53,451 nucleotides of DNA from Amylostereum areolatum. Its lineage: Eukaryota; Basidiomycota; Agaricomycetes; Russulales; Stereaceae. The notes beneath the pieces were generated by a model. That model saw nothing but the letters and a program-made list of their open reading frames with translations, was not told the DNA's origin and made no database searches. Location: contig SAXG01000146.1 of NCBI GenBank assembly GCA_012932865.1, positions 1-53,451 of the forward strand, in the 5' to 3' direction. Within the stretch, counting starts at the first letter, position 1; every line of letters starts with the position of its first letter. The position numbers and the translations under genes are program-made. Positions 1 through 9,289 of this stretch are shown piece by piece.

Positions 1-589
1 ATCTCAGCCAAATGTTCAACGAGACCGTCAAAGTGCACACGGTCCCGAGCGGCAACTCGGACGCGGACAGTACTTCCGACACGCGCTCCCACCAAGCGCA
101 GGCGGGTCTCCAGCTCGTCGCGAGCGACCCCCCTTCGTCCACGGTGTCCTATTCCTCCTTTGGGCACCGTCACATCCGTCCAGCAATAACAGCAACAGCA
201 ACAACTCGTCTATCGGCGGGGTCGGTGCCGGATAACAGATCAATCTGTACTGTACACTCCACCCCATCCCACCTCCTATGATGGCGATCTTCATACCTAT
301 GTGACCACCAGGGGTTCCGGATGTTTTGATGGTGCACAGCATACATCGCATAGGTGGGAGGAATGGATTGAGTCGGTGAAGGGGAAGGACGGGGCACTGG
401 GTTTGACTTGGGGATGCTCATGTCTTCTGTGCTTGATGAAGATGAGATGTGACCTTTGCTCATTTTTATCCTTTCGGATGTTGCGGATTCACACATCACA
501 TGACGAAAGTGATGCGATAGCAGACAGAGTGTGACTAGGTACATTCAAGATATTTTTAAAAAGTACGGACCCTCCGGCGACGCGCTGCC
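1..589. other. Region without a supported gene
   Basis: Short open frames exist on both strands, but none has a recognisable domain, a convincing start or coherent splice sites. A serine-rich frame on the minus strand between about 170 and 470 could be the end of a gene outside the window. I see no structure to annotate. Confidence 0.5.
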
Positions 590-2371
590 TCACTTCTCGC
601 CATGCTGAAACTTCCGCATGAGGGCCATGAACGGCGCGAGCTTCTCATCAAGCTTGCGATCGATGAGGGCACTGATGGAGTCAGCAGTGGCGGTGTGTCC
701 AACCCACCATCCACCTGCATCGGCTCCACCGCCTCCGGCGCGGCCTTCCCCTTCCCCTTCCCTGCACCAAGCGCCACCGCCAACCCTCCCTCCTCTGCCG
801 ACATGGGGGCCAGCTCCGGTGCGAGCAGGACGTGTCCTCCGGTGGACGCGGCCTTGCGGTACCACACCTCGGACGACTCGGGGTGGGGGGTCCAGACGGT
901 GTCGTTCAGGCTCTTCAGCTGCGCGAGGGGTTCCTGCACGAGGGTGACAATCTCCGCCGCGATCCGGGCGGAGATGCGATCCTCGAGACGTGCATTGCGG
1001 CCTCAAGTCCGAGGCCATCTAGATGATGAATGTCAGTATCCTGCGACATAAGACAAGACACACATTGGACTTACCGTAGATGTTGCCACCGTCGGAGGCA
1101 CCCTCCGACGACTCTCCCTCCTGGCGTTGACGCTTGTGGGGGGGGGCCTCTTCTGCTGGGGGGGCCAAATCCGCTCCGGCTTCTTCAACCGACTTCCTCT
1201 TCAACATCGGCGAGTCAGTGGCGATCGCCATCGCAGGGTTGAGGGGGGCCGAGGGCGACGGCGTCGGGGGTCCAGCGGGAGGGGAGAGGGGATCCACGTT
1301 GGATCACGTCCGCGTTGTCCAGTGCCTTTGCAGCCAACGTTGACGGCTGCACGGAAGCGGGAGCCGCGGGGGGGCAGGCTGAGCGGTGGCAGGAGGTGTG
1401 GGAGGCGGAGACTGAGCAGGGGCAGGAGCGGGGGGGGGCAGGCTGAGCGGGGGCGGGAGCCGTGGGGGGGGCAGGCTGAGCTGGGGCAGGAGCTTCAGGG
1501 GCGGGAGCCGCAGGGGGGGAAGGCTGAGCGGGGGCGGGAGTCGCCGCGGGGGGGGCGCGCTCGGAGCGGGAGCCGGAGGGGGGGCGTGCATGGGCGGTGG
1601 AGGCGGAGGGGGGGGTCTTCTGTGCCACGGAGGCCTTGGCCTTGGCCTTCGGCTTTGGCTTGGCCGTGGTTTCCTTCTTAGAAGTCGACGCAGTGGGAGG
1701 GGGGGCCTTCTTTGTCTCGGATGGAGACACAGGGGGGGGGGGGGGTGGGGCGCCTTTTTCTCGGACACGGACGCGGACGGCACAGCCTTCTTGGGGGGGG
1801 TTTTAGTTGCCGAGGTTGTAGATGTGGGTGGGGGGAAAATCTTCTGGGCAGAAGAGGAGGCCGGAGGTGGTGCATCCGGGGCCGGGGTCGGAAGCGTTCT
1901 TTTTCTTCTTGGCGGTCCAAACATCTAAAGTGATGTCAGTATATGGACCTGGAGAGTCAAGGGGCACGTACCTTCCTCCAGCCACCACCGAGGGCCAATG
2001 TCCCCCACCCACTTCCGTGCGTAAAGGTCCGTGTCGACCGCGTTGACCTCCTGGAGCCACAGGTGACGGTCTTTGCCTTTCATCGCCTTGTAGATGGCGC
2101 CGACAAAGTCCGGGTACTTGTTGATGCCGAGGGCGGCACCCTTCTTGTGCATGTCCATGGCGAGGGGTTTCTGCCAAAATGTTAGTAAAGGAGGGAGATG
2201 GAAAGGTCAGTCAACGCACCAAAACCTCGTGAAACCTGGTCCAAAATACCACCCCAGGAACCACCTTGCGCCTGTGCAGCTCGCACACGACCTTGTGCAG
2301 GATCCGCTCCAGCGCATCACATCATCGCTGTAGGTGGCGACGTCGGTGTTGATGTCTACTGTGGACGACAT
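590..2371 (-). pseudogene. Degraded proline-rich hypothetical gene
   Basis: I do not recognise this gene. Reading leftwards from an ATG at 2371, several protein-like stretches follow in order. The first is a short helix with the motif ERILHKVVCELHRRKVV. A spliced exon from about 2170 contains DFVGAIYKAMKGKDRHLW. A long Pro/Ala/Lys-rich segment follows, then an exon at 1297-1076 with a basic PPHKRQRQ patch. The last stretch ends FMALMRKFQHGEK and stops at 590. The frames do not join cleanly. A one-base gap between TYSDDVMR and ERIL near 2310, and changes of frame at poly-C/poly-G runs (for example 1731-1746), suggest a frameshifted copy. It could still be an expressed gene whose introns I cannot place. 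The neighbouring KDZ element suggests it may be transposon-associated cargo, but that is inference. Confidence 0.4.
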
Positions 2372-2636
2372 TTGAGGAGGATGGCAGAGGGACGAAGCGG
2401 GAGAGTGTGAGGTTGGTGAGGTGAGGTAAGAGACAAGAGAAGAAAAGAGAAGCGAAGTTGACTTTCCCGCGCCGATGACAAATATGCTTCCACGATCACG
2501 TGGTCGACGCGTCACCTTTGTTCGCAAGTCGTTCCTTCCTCCTTAACATTTACCACCATCACGCAGGTAAGGATTACTTTGGAGGATGTAATCTTTTGGG
2601 ATGACTAACTTTGAATGAGGTTTGCTATTGCAAAAC

Positions 2637-3260
2637 ATGGACAGGACATCCGGACATACCGAAGACCGCAATGTTGTGCGCACGTCATTCAGCATGATAG
2701 CCCAGTATGGGTCGGAGAGTAGTCAAGTGGGAGGCCAATCCGAACGGCAATGTAAGGCTTTTTTTAATGAGATAAACTTTTGATCTGCTGACACGGGTGA
2801 TCCAGCTGAAGAGACCCCGGACATTTCGCTCCTGAGTGAGGCCGGACCCTCCGGCGGGTTGGCATCCGGACCTCCGAGTCCACTCACGGACCCTGTGGGG
2901 TCCGACAGTGAGGACGATGAGCCTGTGCCAATGACTCTTCCTGGGCTCCAAGACGGAGCTCCCGACGTCATGGTTCACCCATGGCAGGTGGAACCGCTTG
3001 TGCTGCGTGAGCTGCGTGAGATGCGTGAGCTGAGAGCATCGCAGACAGAGCCACTTCCCTATTTCATGGGTGGCCCAGGGTCCCAGGGTCCGGCCATGCT
3101 GCATCAGCGGAATAACAAGCGGTTGCGAACCAGTCCTGATGGAAAGGGGAAGAAGCGTGCGCGATCCGGTGAGTACCTCGGTCAGTGTTGGGCTGCTGAT
3201 GACTGATTATATCATCTTGTAGATATTTCATCCGGGCAAGGTGAGGAAACAACGGAGTAG
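2637..3260 (+). CDS. Small acidic, probably nuclear protein beside KDZ transposase
   Basis: Three exons (2637-2751, 2806-3168, 3223-3260) join in frame with GT-AG introns and give 171 residues from an ATG. The protein is not recognised. It has a Ser/Gly/Pro-rich, acidic N-terminal half (GSDSEDDEPVP), a short helix of repeated RELREM units, and a bipartite-looking basic stretch NKRLRTSPDGKGKKRAR that would fit nuclear import, followed by a short acidic end. The gene lies tail to tail with the KDZ transposase, whose stop codon is only about 35 bp away. That spacing suggests it is an accessory gene of the same element. An independent host gene is possible. No catalytic motif is seen. Confidence 0.65.
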
Positions 3261-3294
3261 TAACTTTTTGTGGGAGGGTACAATGTAAATAATA

Positions 3295-6200
3295 TTACAC
3301 TGTCACATTGTACTTCCAGAATACCGCCTGAGCTTCCTGCCTTAACGTCGTCCAGGTTTCTATCTGACGGGAGTCATAGCAAGCTGCTCCAATATCCCCA
3401 TGTCCTAGGTCCATGTTCCGGATGTTGGACCATTCGGATACCTTTCTGTTGTGGAACCGGAGCGTGTTCCCCATCTGAGCGCGGACACGTCCGATCTGTT
3501 CTTTCGTCCGGTCTAGGTTTGCCTTCGCGCGAAGAAGATTGACCCGAAGGACTGTACAAGAGTGAGCAGGTATCAGAAGGGGTTAGGATGACAACTTCTC
3601 ACACTCATCCTTCCACGTCGGATTCGAAGAGTCCGCCTCCGACGGGCGATCCATTGTCCAAAACCACGCGAGTTGAGCGCGGACGGTGTGTGGGTTGGAC
3701 GGGTCAATAATAGTGGTGCTTGCTTTGAGGTCTTGTTTGGTGAGGGGTTTGAAACGGTCAAGGACAGTTGGATCTGCGTGAAGTCGGCCCAGTGCTTTCC
3801 GAGAGTCCATGTAGACTTGTACATGCTGCCGAAGGGTACCGAGGGTCCCTGTGACGGCCGAATATGCACGGGTTACCTGGCGTTGAGTGGAAGCTGGCCG
3901 GACCCCCGTCCGGTACTGAAACGAGAGAATTCCGACACTGTTATGGATCTCCCCAAGGGCATCATTGGCGACACTGATCCACAGCTGAGTCTCCTCCTCC
4001 ATGACAGGGCGGTTGGTTTCGCTTCCTCGCCATGTTTCAGACATGGAGGATGGAAGCATGATTGGTAGGCACTCTGCTGGAATTTGAGTTGACGTTTTCT
4101 TTGCAGGGGAATCTGCAACGGGAAGAAGTTCAATCTCGCCAACCTCGTCCAACTGGGGAATAAAGTCTGAAGCGGCTCGGACCCCGGACCATCCGAGCTG
4201 CTTCCGTATAGCACCGTTGAAGGACATGATTTGTTGCTTCAATTTTGACTGGCGTCCGGCAATTGTCAATGAGTCCTGACTCGGCCGCCTCTTTTCTGCC
4301 TGTAGAGATAGTCTATAGAGAATGTTACAGTGGGATGAGAAGGCAGGTGGGGAAACTCACTGTGCCCCCTGGAGGCGGATTCCACTTGCCAGCCATTTCA
4401 CGCGGGACCCCTCCCCCAAGAGCCTTTTCCTTCTCTATTAATCGCATCTGTAGCTCCTTCTTCCCCGGAGCTAGGACTTGGTGAGTATGGAGATGATATG
4501 GATGGGATGTTGTCGTACCAAGCTCAAGGCAGACATCAAAAATGGTCATTTTCTCACGATCTGTCTCTCGACAGTTGAGTGCCTCATCCATCTCGGACAG
4601 CCACCCTTCCACCTGTTCTTCTGTCGCTTGGGCTTTGAGCTCCTTATAATACTTGTCTCGGTCTGGGAGGTCGGTCTGGGCTTCGCGGAGGCGGCGGTCC
4701 AACATTGCGGCTGGATGGAAATTAAGTAGATTCCGGATGTGAGGGTTGTGGACGCACGCATTCCGATGGCCTTCCTCCAGTTTGTGTTAAATATATATAT
4801 GCCAGTTGAGATGCTCTTCACGAGCTGCGGGTGTCATGGCCTGAGCATTTCGGGAGGCGGCGTTGAGGATCGACCAAAGTGTTTCCACGATCTCGCCATC
4901 GATGTATCCTATTCCAGGGATATAAACCGGTGCAAACTTGGCGAAGCAGTCATCCACATGTCCGTGGATGTGAAAGACACCGACACCCTGTTTTATCTTG
5001 AGGCCCGGAGGGAGTTTGAGATACATGCTGCCATCTACTCGGCGCCGGAGGTGGATTCCGTACTTACACATAATGTTGTACGATACCATAACTTCTTCAA
5101 TACCTCCGAGACTGTGCTGGAGTGCGCTGCACAATGCATAATCAACATTCGCCTGCCTAGAGCGGGGTACATAGTCAGTGATACGCATGCAGGGAGGATA
5201 TGGATGGTGACGGACTTTTCTCCCTTCTGCAAGTTGACGGTTCCAACAGGGAGCCAGCATCCGTGGTCTGCACATGCCACAGAGACTATACCGGACACAT
5301 CCCTTCCTTTGTGTTCCGAGTCGGCCTGCAACACTGCACGGTGGTTGACACACTTCACTCTGGTGGTCTGAAAATTAATAAGTTCAACATTTACATTACG
5401 AAGGACAAGATATCCGGACCTTGGTCTCCACCGCATTCGCAAGATGGGTTTGGTAACGCGCTTCCGGGACAAAATACCCAGTTCTATGACCCAATCGGAC
5501 TTCCTTTTTCTGCGGGGTTGCGGACGCGAGATGTTGTGCGCTGTAGTTTCCATCTAGGACGACGGTGGCAACGTACTTGAACCTAGATCAAGGATATGTC
5601 AGTACTTGCAAAGGGACGTGGGAAGCTGGTGCACTTGTCTCGATCGTCCTTCCAATTCACCTCCAGATTGACACCAGGTTGAGGACAGGTTATGCATCCA
5701 AGTGTTAGTTGTCCTGGGGCCAGTGTAGGGGAGTCGGATGCGTGAAATCGTTTCAGCAACGTCAAATAGCGATATTGTCGATTTGTTCGGCGGAGTTCCT
5801 GGTAGCGAGTCTGGATTTTGTCAGTGCCATTGTTAGGGGTCCGTACGGTGTCCGAAGTGGATAGGGACGTACCGGTGTTTTCCCAGGGGACCTTCGGTAT
5901 GATTTCACTTTCACCTGTTGAAAATATGAGCTGAGTGTTGTGTGGGATATGATATTTTGGTCCCAAGCATCATCCAATGCAGAAAATGTAAACGCAGACT
6001 TGGGAGTCTTGACGCTTGCCGGATACAATCCCAGTTTGAGTAGCTGTAGGTCATCGGCAGCAGCTTCTTCGCATTTGCAGAAATGGACCCCTATGCGATG
6101 AGCACCTGTTGAATGGACGACCACCATGATCCTGTTGTTGAATGGATCTACGAAGACGGGTTGATCGGATGCGGGAGATGGGAGGGGTGGGATGGGTGTA

Positions 6201-6616
6201 GTCGGGGTGGATGGGACAGAGGTGGATGGGACAGGGGTGGAAGGTCTTGATGGTGTTGGTGTAGTGAGTACTGGTGGAGGATGGGGTTGGGGGGTGGAAA
6301 CGGACTCCGGTGGTGGCGTCGGGTCAGGTGTGGGCATCGTGGGAGTGACAAAATGATTGGACGTAGGGGGCGCTGACTGGGGTGGTGGTGTGGGCTCCGG
6401 GGTATAAACCAGAGGTGGGAGATGATCGTGAGCGTCGGGAGGAGGGGTCGGATGTATCGGAGGAGGGGTTGGATGGATGGATGGATGAGTTGATTGTTTG
6501 CTTCCAATGGGAGCCGCGTGTCCGAGAGTGATACTAGATGTTGATGGGCATGGCTGTCCTCCGTGTCCGAGATGAATGATCACACCCACTGTTACAACTT
6601 GTCCAAGGTACTTCAT
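3295..6616 (-). pseudogene. KDZ (Kyakuja-Dileera-Zisupton) transposase, frameshifted
   Basis: Exons at 6616-5873, 5810-5635, 5582-5420 and 5367-5212, one from 5152, and several more down to 3295 give typical KDZ content. Visible in order are a zinc-ligand-like start (HLGHGGQPCP), a Pro-rich linker, HFCKC, CITCPQPG, the acidic motif VVLDGNYSAQH, ACADHGCWLP, then HIHGHVDDCF and YIDGEIVETLW in the catalytic core. The conserved tail runs through LRAKANLDR to the stop at 3295. KDZ transposases cut and paste DNA in the nucleus. A run of alternating T and A at 4791-4800 shifts the frame directly after EEHLNWHI; the expected continuation NTNWRKAIGM is in the next frame. No GT donor is available there, so the copy is probably dead. 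The N-terminal zinc region seems truncated. An unrecognised intron is the alternative. Confidence 0.85.
4791..4800. repeat. (AT)5 run at KDZ frameshift
   Basis: A pure alternating A/T run lies inside the KDZ coding region where the reading frame jumps. The run looks about four bases longer than the open frame would need, which is typical of replication slippage. Confidence 0.7.
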
Positions 6617-6670
6617 TTCCCATTGCCTTATTAGGAAGGACGTCGCTAAACGACGGATTACGACTATGCC

Positions 6671-6757
6671 CCAGTTCGTAACCGTCTCAACAACGCGACG
6701 ACGACAGTGCCACAGATCGTCACCGTCCCGACGACAGTGCCACAGATCGTCACCGTC
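6671..6757. repeat. 30-bp tandem repeats in the LTR
   Basis: Two perfect copies of a 27-base core (6701-6727 and 6731-6757) follow each other at a 30-base period, with a degenerate copy just upstream and perhaps one after. The core contains GCCACAGATCGTCACCGTC. Confidence 0.8.
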
Positions 6758-6853
6758 TCAACGGCACAGCCACAACGGTGCCACAGTCTCATCCCCGTAG
6801 ATACTTGATGCGACCATCGCTCAATGTACATATATTTACTCGACCTCCTTTCT

Positions 6854-6860
6854 TATAAAA
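6854..6860 (+). promoter_or_regulatory. TATA box of the retroelement
   Basis: TATAAAA sits within a local palindrome (arms CCTCCTTT and AAAGGAGG). It is about 310 bp before the end of the proposed LTR, a reasonable place for an LTR promoter. Confidence 0.5.
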
Positions 6861-6968
6861 GGAGGCTCATCGAACGAGCCATTCCCCAGCTCGTTCTCTT
6901 TGTAAATACAGGACTGTTCTGAATAAGAACCTCCTCTTAAACACTAAAGAGAATCCTAAGCATACTAA

Positions 6969-7021
6969 GTCGATAGACTCGCCTAAGTCTTCCGCGAAGA
7001 CTTACTGCTTCGTCTATCGAC
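6969..7021 (+). other. Two-tier hairpin in retroelement leader
   Basis: An outer 10-bp stem (GTCGATAGAC at 6969-6978 with GTCTATCGAC at 7012-7021) encloses an inner 8-bp stem (AAGTCTTC at 6985-6992 with GAAGACTT at 6996-7003; loop CGC). Both stems are perfect. If transcription starts near the TATA box, the hairpin lies in the 5' leader RNA. Confidence 0.75.
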
Positions 7022-7238
7022 CTTCACCTTCGTATAAACCGAGACGTCTGGATCACCTGATCCCACCTCTCACGTGTAAGAGTACTGTAGCCTGAGCCAC
7101 TTGTCACATGATAAGGACCGTCCTTAACACTAGAACGAGCTCTCCTCTACACTAGCTCACCCTACAGTTTGGCGCAGAGCGTCAAACGAAACACCCACCA
7201 CGGAGTCAGCGGAACAACCCGCTGAAAAAAGACCATCA

Positions 7239-9251
7239 GATTTTGAGATCCCTCAACTCCAATCAAACTGCAGTCGAGACTTCCCTAACGGAAACGAAGA
7301 TCATCGCTGGACATTTGACCCCTATCATCTCCTTTTTTACTACGACGGAGCCGTCATCACGAAAGAAAGCAAAGGGACATACACATACCAGTGGAACCCA
7401 CCCATATACAGATACAACCTTCCCCCAGCAGCAGAATATTTCAAAGATAGATCCAAAAGAGAAAAGGAAGACGGAAGCTACGACAATTCACATTGGAAGC
7501 GCCCAGATTATTCAAGACCTCATATCGGGCCCCTCTCATCAGAAGAACTCTGGAAACACCCGGACGCACAGAAAGTCGAAGAGAAACCTTACACCGGGAA
7601 TATTAAGGACTACTGGGAATTTGATCCCGATACCGACACAGCCGATACGACAACCGAACCACAGAACCCTCGAACCGAACTCCAGCATCCTCAAGAACCC
7701 GCAACAGCCGCACCACCTCCAGAGGAAACTGCGCCAGAACCTAAGAGAACTATATCAAACCCCCAAATTAAGTCCGATCCCGGAGGAAGTAGAGAAAGCA
7801 GCCCATCGAGCGCAGCAGAAACGGAAGAACATACAGAGAACTCAACAAGATCCCAATCACCTGACGACATCTTCGAAACCACAAGAGGAAGACAAGGAAA
7901 TCTATTTGGAAGACCCAAGAACGTCACAACAATGGGAGACGCCGCCGCCTCGATACCCAACCCCACCACCACACTTAGCAATGTCCCCCCTGGAGAGACT
8001 AATGTACCGCGCCAGACGCCTGCAACTCCAACACCAGCCGATCCCGCAAAACCGAGACATGAGACTCGATTCCCCATAGGATTCGGTTTAGGCGAACCAA
8101 TAGAATGGAAAGTGCCATCACCACGACCATCATCGCCTTCCGACCGATCGACAGATAATAAGAAAGGAAAAAAGGTTCAGGACTATGTATTCGGAAGAGG
8201 AGCGACCGCAGATCTTCCGGAAGGACCGAGACACCCACCATGGCATTCACCACCAGGAGGAACAGGAACAATCAGATCTAAACCCGAAGACAAAGACAAA
8301 GGATTCAAACTAAACGCACTAGGAATATACGACGGAAGAGATCGAGCGAAAGCAGCAAAGTTCATTGAACAATGCGTACTTCGCTTCATAGCATTTCCCA
8401 ACGCGTACAAGGCCAACATGCGTAAGATAACCTTTGTACTCTCGCATCTCACCGATGGACCTGCCCTTCACTGGGCGTCCCTTTTAATAAGCAAAATTGA
8501 TAAGATACGAGATCGCGGCATAGATCCAGAAGTGTATCTTCCATGGACAGGATTCCGCGACTACTTCTTAGAAACCTTTGGAGAAATAGACCCCGGAAGA
8601 GACGCTAGATTCAACATACAGCGCCTGGAACAAGGCACTATGGAAACCAAAGATTATATTACAATCTTCAGGGACTACGCCATGGAAGCGGGCTACGATC
8701 ATAAAGCACTGATCGACCAATTCAAGAGAGGACTGCGCAATGATATCGTGGTTGAGATCCTCAAGAGAGACCACATCTCGAACGATATTGATGAATGGTA
8801 CGAACTCGCATTATGCATTGACAATAACTGGAGAGAAGCGCAAGCGTTCCAACGACATTACACGAGGCCAATGAACCCGACGAGTGATCTCACACTCCTG
8901 TACAAGAAACCACAGACATATATTCCATTCAGAAGGGGAAATGGGAATAAAGGAAACGCGACCACCGCCAGAGTGGCACAAACAGGAAACAATGGCAGAA
9001 ACTTCAAACGTCTTACCCCGCAAGAACGTACCGAACTCCAGAAATCAGGATCATGCTTCTATTGCCGGAAACCAGGACACATCTCCAGGAACTGCCCAGA
9101 GAAACATACACAAACAACGATCAATGCACGAACGACGAATCTAACAGAGGAAGAATCCCCGATTGATCAGATCACCAAGCTTGTGAACAAGATGGACAGT
9201 GAAATGTTTGCACGCACTGCCAACATTTTCAAGAACAATCAGGATTTTTAA
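7239..9251 (+). CDS. Gag of Ty3/gypsy element
   Basis: Gag forms the retrotransposon particle and binds its RNA. From the only in-frame ATG (7932) the product is 439 residues. It has a capsid-type helical region (about residues 120-310; for example FIEQCVLRFIAFP, WASLLISKI, YAMEAGYDHKALIDQFKRGL) and one CCHC zinc knuckle, CFYCRKPGHISRNC, at residues 375-388. The same frame is open upstream to 7134 with protein-like composition (WTFDPYHLLFYYDG, TYTYQWNPPIYRYNLPP), so the real protein is probably about 230 residues longer. No ATG exists in that extension. The true start may lie in a spliced leader, use a non-AUG codon, or have been lost. The stop at 9249-9251 follows a run of five T. Pol lies in the -1 frame and is open across this point. 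Confidence 0.85.
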   Translation, partial: DFEIPQLQSNCSRDFPNGNEDHRWTFDPYHLLFYYDGAVITKESKGTYTYQWNPPIYRYNLPPAAEYFKDRSKREKEDGSYDNSHWKRPDYSRPHIGPLSSEELWKHPDAQKVEEKPYTGNIKDYWEFDPDTDTADTTTEPQNPRTELQHPQEPATAAPPPEETAPEPKRTISNPQIKSDPGGSRESSPSSAAETEEHTENSTRSQSPDDIFETTRGRQGNLFGRPKNVTTMGDAAASIPNPTTTLSNVPPGETNVPRQTPATPTPADPAKPRHETRFPIGFGLGEPIEWKVPSPRPSSPSDRSTDNKKGKKVQDYVFGRGATADLPEGPRHPPWHSPPGGTGTIRSKPEDKDKGFKLNALGIYDGRDRAKAAKFIEQCVLRFIAFPNAYKANMRKITFVLSHLTDGPALHWASLLISKIDKIRDRGIDPEVYLPWTGFRDYFLETFGEIDPGRDARFNIQRLEQGTMETKDYITIFRDYAMEAGYDHKALIDQFKRGLRNDIVVEILKRDHISNDIDEWYELALCIDNNWREAQAFQRHYTRPMNPTSDLTLLYKKPQTYIPFRRGNGNKGNATTARVAQTGNNGRNFKRLTPQERTELQKSGSCFYCRKPGHISRNCPEKHTQTTINARTTNLTEEESPIDQITKLVNKMDSEMFARTANIFKNNQDF

Positions 9252-9289
9252 ACCGTCCTTCAAACGCGGCTGTTGAAAGGACACAGACA

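Larger units (their letters stand above)
2637..6616. mobile_element. KDZ-type DNA transposon remnant
   Basis: The unit comprises the KDZ transposase (minus) and the convergent 171-residue accessory ORF (plus). KDZ elements normally have short inverted ends and 8-bp target duplications; I could not find matching ends by eye. The right side appears cut by the LTR of the adjoining retroelement near 6589, so the original boundary there is probably lost. The left boundary could be anywhere between about 2400 and 2637. Confidence 0.5.
6589..7166 (+). repeat. Putative 5' LTR of Ty3/gypsy element
   Basis: The segment starts TGTTACAAC and ends CCCTACA, fitting the TG...CA rule, and is followed directly by GTTTGGCGC, a common start of the region after a fungal gypsy LTR. 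It contains a clear TATAAAA at 6854-6860 upstream of gag. No second copy is found 3' of pol, so the boundaries rest on these signals only. The 30-bp repeat array and a strong hairpin lie inside it. Confidence 0.45.

Noticed and set aside
7243..8079. 278-residue frame overlapping the gag upstream region
   Set aside because: It begins at TTG and overlaps the gag frame, which reads like real protein and is continuous with the capsid region. I treat it as a shadow frame.
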